Shown here: positions 1-11,305 of the stretch, in pieces
Layout of the letters: each line of letters starts with the position of its first letter
How positions within the stretch are numbered: position 1 is the first letter of the stretch
Source of the DNA: Cymbomonas tetramitiformis
Taxonomy: Eukaryota > Chlorophyta > Pyramimonadophyceae > Pyramimonadales > Pyramimonadaceae
Direction: 5' to 3'
Length of the DNA: 64,000 nt
Assembly (NCBI GenBank): GCA_001247695.2
Contig: LGRX02035130.1
Location: forward strand, 1 to 64,000
Translations under genes and position numbers: made by a program
Notes under the pieces: generated by a model
Databases searched by the model: none
The model's input: the letters and a program-made list of their open reading frames with translations, nothing else
Told to the model about the DNA's origin: nothing

Positions 1-959
1 CCCCCCTAGGACTTGCATTCTACCCTTGGGGGGAAGCTCATGGTAATATAGAAATGTTTGTGATTGTAGAAGAGCAACACGTTGAAAGGGGAATTTAGGA
101 ATAAATTCCCCCACTCAGTGTTGACCAATTAAGATGATTGTGTATTAGTATTAGGTCGGAGTGCCTAATATAATTGCACCCTCGAAAGCGCAAGACCTGG
201 AGTGAAGTATCCGCAAAGCGCGGATGGTGATCTTCAAGACGCGTTTTGGGTTTGGGTTTGAATGTACCCAAACCCAAAACATCCACAGAGTTCCAATTCA
301 GTCCGGCGGGGGAGAGGCGTTACCCTCCCAGACGATCCATGGTGACGAGAAATGCACCCAAAACTCATACAAAATACTTTGAAAATCGATTGAGCCCGCG
401 GCGATGTTAGAACCAACGCCCCTCAGCACACACACACACACCCCTTCCTTTCCGCGTGCGAGGGTGGCACCGCGGGGCACTCCCGCCCCCACGCGCGCGA
501 AGGGGGAACCGCGGGGCACTCCGGTCATGAAAGGCGGATCGAGGCTGAATGATCATCTATCCCCGGAATCAGACCTGAAAAGCACGTCCAGGGGGTCGGG
601 GATGGATCCGAACGAACCCCCCCACGACCCGAAAAGCACGTCTATGGGAGGGGTCTGCCCCAGAAGCAAAGCGTGGAAGCGCGTGGACAGCGCGGGGGTA
701 CATGGAGATGTATACCCAAGCGGCGCGTTGTGTTTCAATGCCTAAATGCATTGATGTGCCATACTCGTCATCCACACAAACCCAAGCGAGGTCAAGGTAA
801 TAGTCAAGTTTAAATGGAAGGAGAAGGAAGGTGTCAGGCAAATAAAGCAAATACATAATGCAAGTAAAGAAGCCCCAACAAAGAGCTTAGAACTCCAAGC
901 GTAAAGAAATGGAAGGAGTGTACTTTACATCCCCTACGTTCCTACCATTGATTAACACG
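1..959. other. Gene-poor GC-rich stretch with short duplications
   Basis: No convincing gene. Around 455-530 a GC-rich segment containing CGCGGGGCACTCC is repeated twice, and a segment with GAAAAGCACGTC occurs twice around 577-642. A plus-strand ORF at 404-745 is open mainly because of this base composition, and its product is Pro/Arg/Ser-rich and repeats with the DNA. I treat it as non-coding. Confidence 0.5.
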
Positions 960-1985
960 CGTGGTATAGGCGTGTTAAACACGTGTTGAACTGTGCTTTA
1001 ACACAATTATTTACACGCCTTGACACCCGTTAACACGTGTGTAACACGCTGTAACGCTACTTTAACGCGGGTGTCGAGTGAGCCCTCTAGTGTTACAGAG
1101 TGTTACCGACGTATTAATGGAATCTGTGTAACACGTGTTAAAGACGTCTACGTATAACACTGTGTTATATTGATGTTAGCGGCATGTTGTAGACACGCGT
1201 ATATGCATGTTATGGACGCAATGTACGCATGTTGGACACATGTTGCAGACGTGTGGCAGACATGTTATATGTTTGATTAACACATGTTGTAAGTATACGT
1301 TGTATGACTACATCCACGACTCAGATATGATGAGAGTGATAACGGCCAGTTTTCAACTTTTGCATATGTTGCATGGGACCACGGCTATCATATTACATTA
1401 GGTCTTGGAAACTACAAGGTAACATGCAGAAGCCCAATGTGACCTGAGAACTTATATTTTCGTCATATCCAAAAACACCAAAAAGAAATGGAAATATCAT
1501 GAAAACGGCATTTTTTCGTTGTTTTGGGGCCCCAATGATCCAACGGATGGCGAAAAATGTGATTGCAAATGCAAAGGGACTTATTTTTAACATGTATTAT
1601 CGACTGGGAACTCGTGGGTGCCATGAAAAATGCCCTGAGACGCCCATTATCAGCTCACCACTATAAGCATCATATCTGAGTCGAAACGTGGATGTAGTCA
1701 TATTGTAGACATGCTATAGGTATATTAACGGCATGTTGAGGTCTTAGGTATGTTGTAGACATGTTATAGACATGCTGTTATAGACATGTTATAGACATGC
1801 TGTTATAGACATGCTATAGACATGTTGTAGATATATTGAAAACATGTTGTAGGGACATTACAGTCATGTTAAAGATACGTTAATGATGATATGCTGCAAA
1901 AATGTTGATTACGTGGTGCAAACTTGCTACAATGTATCAAACGCGTGCTTCAAATATGATATGCGTATTGCAATCATGCTAGAAT
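960..1985. repeat. Degenerate AACACGTGTT / ACATGTTGTAGAC repeat field
   Basis: From 960 to about 1190 the DNA is built of variants of TTAACACGTGTT. From 1190 to 1985 it is built of variants of ACATGTTGTAGACATGTTATAG. At 1072-1092 it contains GTGTCGAGTGAGCCCTC, which is also the right terminal inverted repeat of the element at 11817-12683. This suggests that the left part is the tail of a related mobile element whose other end lies outside the window. No gene seen. Confidence 0.6.
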
Positions 1986-2715
1986 GCTTCCCCTACCCTC
2001 TAACATTCGCAAGGTTCGGATACACGCAATGATGATGTGCGTGTCCAACTCTCTGGATGCATGCAATGATGTCGCGCGCGTGTGCCCAACCCTTACCAGT
2101 AAGAAAGCACGTAGTGAAAGTGATGTTTTCGTGCGTTGCAAAATATGCGTATGCTGAGTTCGTGTGACAATCATGCGTGAGGTCAACAAGATCAACAACA
2201 ACAACAACAAGAAACAAACAAGTCTCGTAGACGCTATTACAAACTTTACGTTTCGTTCAAACCAAACAAGTTACAAATTAGTTTACCCCATTCCAATGCT
2301 AGACTCGCAACAAAGACGCTATTTAGACTGGCGTTCCCTTCGTGGAAAACCTATCAAGCAAGATACGTAACAATATCCTTATCGTCTCTTGACGTTGGCG
2401 ATGGGCTGAAACATTGCTCCTCCTCCTCGCGCTCATTGCAAGTGGATCTTTTTTCAAATAACCCACATTTAATACAAGGAAGGAAAAATAATAAAGCACA
2501 CGAACTATTCTCTATTCAACTTAAATAAAACCCAAGAAGTTATCTAGAACGCACCACAAGCATCGAGTTGGCGATGGGCTGAAAATTCACTTTTCTCGCT
2601 CGCACATTTCAGCCCATCTGAAAAGCAAAAAAAACCATCAAACATAAAGGTTGGTAAGGCGGAAAAGTATTTTCAGAGGAGTTGAAATATGACACAAAGA
2701 ATAAAAACGCTCAAC
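1986..2715. other. Intergenic stretch with a duplicated 18-mer
   Basis: No gene recognised. The 18 bases beginning GTTGGCGATGGGCTG occur at 2394-2411 and again at 2567-2584, about 170 bp apart, each followed by a CTCGC-rich segment. An AACAACAAC run is at 2190-2211. Confidence 0.4.
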
Positions 2716-2785
2716 GAGGTGAGTTGGATTCGAACCAACCAACGATAGTCATGGACTATCGAGAAGACTGCTTCTCTATCACCTC
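2716..2785 (-). tRNA. tRNA-like gene, atypical cloverleaf (loop CAT)
   Basis: Read on the minus strand, a 70-nt cloverleaf can be drawn. The 7-bp acceptor stem is GAGGTGA/TCACCTC, the D stem is GAGA/TCTC, the anticodon stem is GATAG/CTATC with loop TCCATGA, and the T arm is GTTGG-TTCGAAT-CCAAC. The B box GGTTCGAATCC is perfect. Oddities are no base at position 26, C instead of T at position 33, a D loop without GG, and no encoded CCA. The centred triplet is CAT. It could be a diverged or organelle-derived tRNA, or the head of a tRNA-derived SINE. A covariance-model scan would settle it. Confidence 0.45.
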
Positions 2786-3394
2786 AATTCAACGTTTCAC
2801 GCACAATCATGCTACGCATCTGTGCGCGGAAAAAAACACAAGTAAGTGCAAGCAAAAACTATTAAGGTATCATAGAATGCGTATGGTAAAATTATGCAAT
2901 ATGTACGCAACACTGCACAGTGCACGCTGACTATGCGTTTGACCTCTGCGAGGCTGCAACGGTGACTGTGCTGTGTGGAAGGCTTTGATCGCTGTTCGAA
3001 AATTTTAACGTTCACCTCTACTGTCAACTGTATACTGTGTCACAGTATGAAGTGCTTACGCTTAACGCTTACGCTAGCGATAGCGTGACACGCGACGCGA
3101 CACGACGCGACGGTCACATCACAGCTCACATCATAGGCGAGGCGAGTGAGGGGATGCGGATGGAGAGCTGTGATGGCGCTATCTACTCGTACTGTATCGT
3201 GTATGGCTATACGCTATCGCTATCATTTTTCACATCACACGAGACGAGCAGATTGCGATCGTCTGTAAATGAATGAGCGATCGGATGACAGCATGACACG
3301 ATGTCAATTGACGATCATGGCGATGGGTGCGGGTGCCTAATCTTGAATCTGCCAATGCCTCTCCGCCCTGCGCCCCGCCCCCCGCGAAATCTAA
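2786..3394. other. Gene-free stretch
   Basis: No gene recognised. Around 3060-3110 the sequence has short alternating motifs (GCTTACGCTAGCGATAGCG, GACGCGACACGACGCGAC) typical of simple-sequence decay. Confidence 0.4.
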
Positions 3395-3399
3395 TGGTG

Positions 3400-3701
3400 T
3401 AGCGATATACTACCGGTATATTTCGGAAGTGAATATACATAATAACTGTGTACACCGGCTTTCGGAAACGATAACTTGATAATAAGTTCGTGTAAAAGTT
3501 AAGATAATAGAACCTAAAACCTCGCTCGGTCGGTCGGTCAGACTGCACTGTACAGTACAGCTACGGCTACTGTCAGTCCCACTGTACGGCTACCACTGTA
3601 GACTGTACGGCTACTGTCACTACCTCTGAACGAATTTGAGTCAGGGGTTAGGGGCCTGCCTGTCAGGGCTGCCTGGCTACCTAAACACCCGGATCTCGAC
3701 A
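3400..3701 (-). repeat. 3' LTR of the 8.2-kb element
   Basis: It matches 11306-11601 over its whole length with scattered substitutions and a few small indels (for example an extra TAA near 3480 and an extra block near 3598). On the minus strand it starts TGTCGAG and ends CGCTA, so the right terminus is TA rather than the usual CA. The divergence points to an old insertion, in contrast to the giant element next door. Confidence 0.85.
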
Positions 3702-3711
3702 CACCACCTCC
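3702..3711 (-). other. Polypurine tract of the 8.2-kb element
   Basis: Minus-strand GGAGGTGGTG lies immediately before the 3' LTR. The element at 48281-50862 has a nearly identical GTGAGGTGG in the same place, which suggests the two share a replication machinery. Confidence 0.55.
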
Positions 3712-3998
3712 GTACATGAGAGTGGTGACTAGCAGTAACAAAGTAAGGTCAGCAGGGCAAGTTAATGGCACTTGGCCAGGACACTTCTACTGTGCAATTC
3801 TGATCATTTGACAAAGCTAAAACAAACAGCTGCAGCCAAACAGGTTGTGCAAACTGTCAATACCAGGTAGATGCTTGTGTAAAACAAAGTAAAAGTCACA
3901 TTGAAGACTGAAACGAAGTAAATTGAAGAAAGTGTTGAAGTCAAAGGATTGCCGTGTATCAGTCACCACCGGACTGGCACACATCCAGAAAACCGCCG

Positions 3999-5687
3999 TC
4001 AGTCCACCTCGTCCATGCCAGAGCCATAGCCCGAGTCAGTGACCTCAGTGTCAGAGCCCTCCGAGTTCGGCTCGATGCCATAGAGGGAGGGGTTGTCATA
4101 GAAACGGGCTTGTGGAGGAAGGGGTCGGGTGAAGAAGTCTGCGATGGTGTGGTTGTCAGTCCGATGCAGCGGGGCGGTGATGTCAACTCCGTAGCGGTCG
4201 TCAATGTAGAAACCCCAATTGCGGGCGGAGCCGTGATCCCCGTTGAGGGTCGGCTGCTCTTCCTCCTCCGGGTCATAGTCCGGAGAAGGGGGCGCTCCAC
4301 TAGGAGGGCCACCAGGTGCAAACCACCATGGTCCAACAAAAGGCACAACCACTCGCGGTTGGGACGGCCCCGGATGCCACACGGCATGCCCCGGAGTGTG
4401 CTGGTTTCCGTAAAGGCCTTCCGGCCGCCGACTTGGGGGATCGCTGCCGGCCGCACGTCACCCGGGGGCATGCTACCGGAACCCTCACTTAGGCCAGCCG
4501 CTCCGGCGAAGCCGAGGCTCAGCAAGCTTAGGAAGCAAGCAAGCAAGCAAGATAAGTTTTGGCCGCGAAGGCCGAGTGGCGGAGTACCGCACCCCACCAC
4601 CAGCTGAGAGCGGTCCGCCGAAGCTCCACCAGATGCTCCCACGAATGAATTGAAGGAGTGAACTCCTCCTCCTCCGCCGCCTCCTCCTCCTCCTCCTCCG
4701 TTTCCATGAACAGCACGTCGAGTTGCGAAAGCCCGGATTCCTTCTCGGGCTCCACGAATTATTCCTCCGCCGCGTCAAGTGAGAAACGCACCGCGGAGAT
4801 GGGCGCGCCGAGCGTCACGAAAGGCGTGGTACGTGTCACGGCGTGTCGCACGGGCACAAGATGAACACCGCCCGGAAACTCCTCCGTTGGCACACTAAAG
4901 TGCGCGATGTGACCAGCCCGCATGTCGCTGCCAGTCGCAGCTGCACCACCGTGGCGTGGCACCACCTGCTGCTGCGGCCCCGCAGAGACGCCCGCAAACG
5001 AGAGCGAAGATGCGGAAGGTACAGAGGCTTGGCCGAAGGTTACCGATTTACGATCGCGCGGAGCTGCCGCAGCTCCTCCTGGACGTCAATTTCGTCGTCC
5101 TCGGACTCGTCGGACTCCACGACTGCGAAACCGTAGGCGAAGATGTCAACACCGCCGGGTGCCGCGCCCACTCTCACCACAGCGGGCGCACCGTACTGCA
5201 CTACTGCTCTACCGCCGCCGCCGCGAAAGCATCCTTGCCGCTGTCTGCAGCTGTCTGGTACACCTGACACAATGCAAGCGTGTGCAGCACCTCCGTCGTG
5301 CAGTCCTCCACTGGCTGACAGTAAGCAGCCGTGGAGCCTGCCGGATGTCGCTTCCCGCCGAGCGGACAGTCCGCCCATGCGTGATAGGGGTGCCCGGCTC
5401 TCGCCGTGGGGCACCGCGGGCACCTCGACAATGCTTTCTTCGCGCCGGGGTCGAAGCCAACACGCGGGTCGTGGCTGACCCCAACCAACGCGAAGTTACC
5501 CGTCGAGTCCTTTGCGGTTCCTCTTAGGAAGGACCGCCGGCGCACCTCCCATGCGCTGCGTTTTGATGAACGCCTCGATATTATCAAGCCGTGAAAGAAG
5601 CTTCTCGAGGATGCCGTCGCGGTCCGCCTTGTCGTCGCCAAGCAAGCACCCCCACCGCAGCCACGGTTCCAGGGGTGCTGCCTGCAT
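3999..5687 (-). pseudogene. Gag C-terminal part with zinc knuckle, frameshifted
   Basis: Protein-like pieces occur in several minus frames: a leucine-rich helical piece at 5496-5687, a zinc-knuckle-like piece at about 5366-5425 (Cys-x2-Cys, then His, then Cys, inside CPRC...HPYHAWADC), an acidic SDESEDDEIDVQEELRQL segment ending near 5040, an acidic Glu-run segment (4528-4755), and a C-terminal piece with PDYDPEEEEQ and FYIDDRYGVD ending at 3999. Nucleocapsid function (RNA binding during packaging) is what such knuckles do in Gag. Frame changes between pieces show that the gene is broken. The GC-rich composition makes long competing ORFs on the other strand (for example 3954-4607), which I regard as shadows. 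Confidence 0.5.
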
Positions 5688-5744
5688 ATACTACTCCCAC
5701 GATACGTAAATCGATGCCACCAAATTAGGTAGCACTTCACTTGT

Positions 5745-5885
5745 GTCGCATGATCTTTTATTTTTGTCGCACCATGCGACACAGCAGTTATATTCTGGGA
5801 CGACAAAAGCGAGTACGGGACTCATTATTGTCGCAGTGCGACAAACAGGGAGTAGGGGACTCATTATTGTCGCAGCGACAAAAAG
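5745..5885. repeat. TTGTCGCA...TGCGACAA hairpin repeats
   Basis: Three short palindromes of the form TTGTCGCANTGCGACAA (or TTGTCGCAGCGACAA) lie in tandem. Two of them are preceded by the same GGGACTCATTA. They sit at the boundary where the gag coding stops, so they may be the end of an insertion splitting the gag gene. Confidence 0.55.
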
Positions 5886-5889
5886 AAGA

Positions 5890-6600
5890 CTGATATTTAC
5901 GGACAGAGTATTTACAAAAAATAAACAAAAAATTACGACTATAAACATGATATTACGGTCTACGAAAGAAACAAATTTGACACGCTGGCATATTCAAACT
6001 AGCTAACAATCGGCAGGAGAATGTGCTCACGTTAGCACAGCATGATTCTATTTTCTACTCAAGTTTCATTACATTACTATGCATATACATTTACAATAAG
6101 TGTGCAGTGCATACTATTTCGAACATGAAGTCAAAGCTATGAACAAAACAAATCATTTCAAGGAGTGACTTCTGAAATCCAAAAGCTAAGCATGAATGAT
6201 GGGCACAGCAACAGGCAATTCGCCAGCGATGAAAGTAAAACTGAAATACCTGCACACAGCGAACGCTTAAACGTCAGAGCGAAGTGAAAAAGTATTGCAA
6301 AAAACATAAAAAACATTCCGGCAAACAAACATTCGGAACAATAAGCAAAATAGCTCAAAATACACTCTTCACAAATTCCACACGGCAACATGCGTCTTGC
6401 CAACGAGCATAAAAGATTTGAAAAACCTGCACGCAGTAAACGCAGACAAGTCAGAAATAAGATGAAACGACATAACCAGCTGCACACGCCACGGGAAACA
6501 GCACACACGCGAAACAAGCAATCAAGAAGGCTTTCAGTAATGCGGCGAAACAGGAAACAGCGATCAAATATCCTGCAAAATTACAGAGAGCAAAGTCAGT
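5890..6600. other. Gene-free AT-rich stretch
   Basis: No gene is supported. Several ORFs of 70-120 codons exist on both strands but overlap each other and show no recognisable motif. Confidence 0.4.
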
Positions 6601-6653
6601 GAGAGCGGTGGGACTCGAACCCACGCTGCACAATCTGGGCAGATATCGCCCTC
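6601..6653 (-). pseudogene. Truncated tRNA-like sequence
   Basis: On the minus strand a 7-bp acceptor stem (GAGGGCG/CGCTCTC, one G-T pair) encloses a T arm with the perfect B box GGTTCGAGTCC and an anticodon-arm-like CTGC/GCAG stem. The D arm is missing, giving 53 nt instead of about 72. It is either a tRNA pseudogene or part of a SINE. Organellar tRNAs without D arms exist, but the surroundings are not organellar. Confidence 0.45.
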
Positions 6654-7384
6654 GGGAAAAAAGGACACAACAGGAGAAACGAACAGAACGAATACAAATC
6701 AGGCGCTCGAAAACCAATAGTAATTTCCTGCAAAATATCGGTCAGTGAAAGCTTGTGACAACATTAAAACCGTCGGGCTGCGGCACAGCCCGCCAGCCGG
6801 CCTACAAGAATGCCGTCTACGTACGAAGAAATTTAAGTGCCGCCAGCAACCGAATGTTGCTGGCGGCGTCACACATAGAGCAACAACGAACGCGACCTGT
6901 AGAACAACGAAACGCAACTCAGCAAGGATGTTACGATTTAACGGGAAATTAGTTAGTATGCAAGAAAAGAATACATGCAGCAGAACGAAGCAGGACACAG
7001 CAGAAAACAGTGTGAGGTGCGCCGCAAAACGAAAGCGTCAAGAATGAACGTGTGAGTCCGGTCGTCCGGTCCAAATAGAGGTAATATCGGATATGTGAAA
7101 TCAGCCAGCCGCGGCCCGCGTGGGTCTCACCGGTGAGCCGATTTCGCCATGACATGACATGCGTTGCCATGTAGCATGTTGATATGGTTTCGGGTGTGGC
7201 ATTCAACTGTGACACTGTAATCTTTGTGCGACGAAAGAAAGCACCGTGTCGCAAATACCATGCCATGTCAGCATGTTGCGAAAGCATGTATTCAGTCGCA
7301 TCGCATTTGTCGCGACGACGCCAGACTTAAGGGCTTTTTGTGGTGCAGTTTTTTAATTTACCAATATCTAAATCGAAACTGATC
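6654..7384. other. Gene-free stretch with one short hairpin
   Basis: No gene recognised. Near 6837-6866 the inverted pair GTGCCGCCAGCAAC / GTTGCTGGCGGCG forms a short hairpin. Confidence 0.4.
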
Positions 7385-7870
7385 GCGTCGCTGATTGGCG
7401 TAGCCAGCGTCTGCAAACCATCTCGCTTTTGTCGTGCGATCCCTTTTCCTTGTCGTCCCATATTCATGGTGCCTATCTCAGGTGCTCGCACTTCTTATTG
7501 GCGGTTACGCGCGATCGGTCGAAAATATCTCATGTAAGCCACCCTGAAATCTGTAGCACGTGCTCCTCCTACGTGCACAGTCAGCTTATGGTATTTCGCG
7601 TGTGACCCATATTCATGGAGTTTATCTAATCTCATGGCTTCTCTGATTGGCGATTATGCGCGATCGGTCGGAAATATCTTTTATACGCCATCTGAAATCT
7701 GTCGCGCTGATAATTCTGCATGAATATCCATAATTCGATACTACGCCCAGGAATATTCTATGCGTCTCTGATTGGCGGCAATGCTCGATCGATTTGTATA
7801 ACTCTCCTGCTAGCCATATAAAGGTGACCGGTGTGGACTGCAACATAATTATATATGGGCGGTTACTCCC
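7385..7870. repeat. Degenerate tandem repeat, about 130 bp, four copies
   Basis: Units share CTGATTGGCG, then TGCGCGATCGGTCG, AAATATCT and CTGAAATCTGT. Copies begin near 7387, 7494, 7636 and 7765, with a last partial copy near 7858. The repeats end just where gag-like coding resumes at about 8002, which again points to inserted DNA inside the older element. Confidence 0.6.
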
Positions 7871-8001
7871 GATCTGTCGGGGAAATCACACTGTTTCCGT
7901 AAAAAAGGGGCCCCAAAAAGTTAAGCGCCGTGACACTTGAGACAGTTCTGGTAGTATCGTGTATGTCGATGTCACTTTTTCCAGGAAAACCTGTTTCGCT
8001 C

Positions 8002-8953
8002 CTATAAGGGAAACGCAGGACCTTGCAGCTTTTTTTTGAAAAAGCTGCGAACCGTCGTTGTATAATGTTGAGTATAATCGGATCTGTTTGCGACACGACA
8101 GAAAAAATACCCCTCGCGACAAAAGAAAGGCGCTTCCACCAAATTGGGCAGTTCCGCAATGCTAACCACATGCAAGTCCTGGAGGCGAGGATACTTGACC
8201 TTGACCGCCGCGTAAAATACGGGGTCAAGGCTCTCCCATAGCTGCGCCTTGCGCGTAGCAGCCGTGGGGGTCCAGTCAGCAGCACGGTTCTCGCGAATCA
8301 GCCGCTGCTCCATGGCCAGAATATGCCGCGGGTCGACACGGGCGGGGTACACTACACCAAAGCAGAATGTTCCGCTTGGTGCTTTTGTCTCGCCGCAGGG
8401 GGCACGCACCCCTTGATCGAGTCGACCAAGGCCCGTCGTCCATCTCGGTCAGCCGCGGAGTCCGTTCCCAGCAGATACCCGTAGGCCACAGTGTCAGGCT
8501 CGGTGATGTACGTGAGCGTGTCGTACACGAGCTCGTTCACAAATCGCTGAACCCCAAGGTTTGGGTGGACGGTGTCAGAGACATCGCAGTCCAGACCAGC
8601 CGTGGCGAGCTCGGATCGGAGGACTACAATCACCTTAGCCAGTTTGGAGACGTCGGCGCTGTCGTCGAAGTACGAATCCCCAAGCTGATGCTGCCGAATA
8701 GCTTTCGCCCATTTTCGATGTCGACCCTTCGCGTAGATGTTGCTGACGACGTCCTTGACCATCTCGTACCTCTCCCGAGCGGACTTGACATCGTCGTCCT
8801 CATTTGCAGCGGGGCCGCTGGAGCGGGCACCGGACGGAGGCGTGCGGCAGGTGGGCGAATCGCGCACCGCATCGAGAAGCCTGATGGAGGAGTCCAAGTC
8901 GGACTCCTTCAAAAGCTTACGTTGCTGTATTTTTTCTTGTTTCGTTCCATTTT
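8002..8953 (-). pseudogene. Gag-like N-terminal/capsid part, frameshifted
   Basis: Two overlapping minus-strand frames (about 8352-8912 and 8002-8409) read as one protein with a shift near 8380. The first contains an acidic, helical region (KWAKAIRQHQLGDSYF, SKLAKVIVVLRSEL). The second has LWESLDPVFYAAVKVKYPRL. The same LxPVFYxxV core recurs in the relic at 58.4-58.7 kb, so this is a repeat-family Gag and not a host gene. An ATG at 8951-8953 lies in another frame, separated by a run of A residues. Capsid assembly is the inferred original role. Confidence 0.55.
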
Positions 8954-9059
8954 AATGAAGCCCGTAGAGCAGGCAGGTGCTAGTCGGGGTGCGGGTTGGT
9001 CGTAAAATACGGAGATTGGAGATGTGGAATGCCAGAGTAGGCCACATCCCTACAAATTT

Positions 9060-9660
9060 AGGACACCTGTACCCGACATGTACCCGGCATGTACCCGGCA
9101 TGTACTTGGACAAGGTACATATGTACCTACCCACTCCCAACTTGGGGCGGGCCCAAAACTCAGTGAAAATCCGAGTTGTAGAAAAAATGCAATATTTTCA
9201 CATATAATTATGTCAAGGCCATGAGTGACTAAGACATCCTTGACACGTTTCGATGTAAACTAATGAGTTATTCCTTCAGAAATGGACATCCGAAAAACAG
9301 GACTGGCGTGTACCTACGTGTACCTACGTGTACCCCGTCGACGGGTACACATGTACGAAATCGGTGCATGCGGGGTGCATGTGTAGCTACGCAATCGAGT
9401 GCGTACACATGCACCCAACATGCACCGGGCGGGCACATGTAGGTACATGCCGGGTACATGGTTCCTCGTACACATGCACCCAACGTGTACCATATAGTAC
9501 ATGTTGGGTACATGTTGGGTACATGGTTCCTCGTACACATGTAATATCAGACATGTACCAAATGGCAGGCTAGTGCATGCTGGGTACATGTGAACGCACC
9601 CCCTTAGTACGACTTGGGTACATAGTTACCCCACGCGTGTTATATATGGCGTGCACGTGT
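9060..9660. repeat. GTACATGT / GGGTACATG palindrome-rich array
   Basis: About 600 bp carries dozens of overlapping GTACATGT, GTACCCGGCATGTACC and ACACATGCACCC motifs in both orientations, broken by about 130 bp of ordinary sequence near 9170-9300. ORFs rich in CysThr and MetTyrPro repeats are artefacts of the repeat. Confidence 0.7.
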
Positions 9661-10734
9661 ACCGACGATGTACCATGTGTCAATTTAACAATTCACCATA
9701 ACAAAAACGATCATTATATACAATTACATTTACCTATGTTTATCTATCATGCCTCATTGTCACTGGGATTCTCATCTCGGACAATCTGCTCAAAGAAGTC
9801 AGCTAGCGGATCCAAGACCACCGAGGTTTCCATGCAAGGATGCTTTCGAATCACCACTTGAGACGAGCAATCTCCTCGGCAAGCATAAACGGTTCTTTTC
9901 GGTCGAATTCAGTGGCCGGATTCTCTGGGTCCAAGACGTAGAAACACTTTGAAACACTATCCGCTCCTATGATGGAATGCCTCGCACTCAAAGCGGCCGT
10001 TAACCCCTCTTCCGGTAACGGAATCTCTCTCTTCTCTGGGACCATACATTTTCTTGAATATCTACATCTCTAGAGATCCGATTCAATTTTTGAACATACT
10101 CACGGAACGGTCTGGTCCAGGCGGATCCGATAAGCCTATGCAAATTCATTTTTTACCAACTACACACAATATTGCACTCAATAGAATCATAAAAGAAAGC
10201 AACTATCAGTATGACGTGTACTCACAATATGACAACCCTATTCATGACCCTAGCACGCCAATGTACTGTTTAGTCAAGGACTGAAAGTAGTTAGTGTTAG
10301 GGTTATAAACAATCATGTTAGGGTTGATACCAGGGATGAATATTTTCGGTAGGTAAAAAACCGCTGCACGTTTGTAAATATTTTTTACGTCTTTCCAAGT
10401 GTCACTTGTTTAAGTGGATGGCTAGTCGCGCCTTGAGTAGACGTTTCCATAACTATTTTCAAATTGCCATTTGGCTACGGAACACCGCCAGAATCCAAAT
10501 TTTAGTGTTTGTTACGCTAGCGTAACAAATACCGGAAGAGGTAATTTAGTTGGCTTCTTGAGCCACGAAACCTTGACAAACACGTACGGTCTTCCTCCAA
10601 GCTCCACTCGATAGATGTCATCCACCCGGCCGAACCTGGAATATAAGCATCCCCCCCTCCCGACATCAAGCACGTATGTACCATCACATCGATATCAAAT
10701 CAGTCTCGCACCGCTCGGCTCGTGCATGTTCGGC
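9661..10734. other. Gene-free stretch inside the leader of the 8.2-kb element
   Basis: No gene recognised. A plus-strand ORF at 10054-10284 has no family motif. GTTACGCTAGCGTAAC at about 10513 is a short palindrome. Confidence 0.35.
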
Positions 10735-10880
10735 CTGCACACTACTGTACACTGGTACATGTGTACCCAGGTGTACCCAGCATAAAGCCATGACGGGTAC
10801 ACATGTACCCACACGTTCCCATGTTAGGTGTGTATGTACCGAGGGTGTACGGGTACTGGCGGTACATGATTGTGTACTCA
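10735..10880. repeat. Second GTACACATGTACC array
   Basis: The same motif family as 9060-9660 (GGGTACACATGTACCC, GTGTACCCAGGTGTACCC) over about 145 bp. The two blocks frame 9.7-10.7 kb and may be the ends of one insertion. Confidence 0.6.
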
Positions 10881-11293
10881 CCGGTATGTTTGTTCCTTTG
10901 TTTGCTCGCGACCTTTCGTCCTCACCCTCTCGACGTAAAAGGATCGGAAGTAACATTGCACTGTCTTGAACTTTTTGTCCATGGATGATATACGCGAAGA
11001 CTGTGAAGGTGGAGTTCTCGATGTCGACGTCAACTAGTATCGCGGTTCTGCTCGGTGTCGGGGGTATCAGCCCAGACAATCGGTTCCGAGGAGGGGCCTC
11101 ATCAAACAAAGAAATGCGTCGCAGCGTCAAGTAAGCCCAGAATCAAATCAACATGTCTCCCGAATAGAAACCAACCGCGCATCCAAATGTGCACACCACC
11201 TGCTCAGCCGGCGGTGTTTACCCAAGCATGACCAAAGTAACTCAGTAGTGGAATAAACGTGGATGGGCCCACGACCCGCAGTGGAAGCGTGGT

Positions 11294-11305
11294 GGGCCCA
11301 TAACC
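11294..11305 (-). other. Primer-binding site, initiator-tRNA internal type
   Basis: Minus-strand GGTTATGGGCCC directly abuts the 5' LTR. Copia-type elements are known to use a half-molecule of initiator Met tRNA cut in the anticodon loop (CTCATAACC), and this sequence is nearly its complement. Confidence 0.7.

Noticed and set aside
404..745. 113-codon ORF near the left end
   Set aside because: Composition-driven, repeats with the underlying DNA, no motif.
3954..4607. 217-codon plus-strand ORF opposite the gag relic
   Set aside because: High GC makes all frames open; the minus strand has acidic tail and zinc-knuckle features consistent with the element orientation.
4922..5806. 200-codon ORFs on both strands at 4.9-5.8 kb as separate genes
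   Set aside because: They overlap each other and only the short minus-strand pieces with knuckle and acidic tail make sense as Gag.
9268..9589. Cys-rich secreted or toxin-like peptide ORFs
   Set aside because: Cys/Thr/Met repeats come directly from the GTACATGTGTACC array on both strands.
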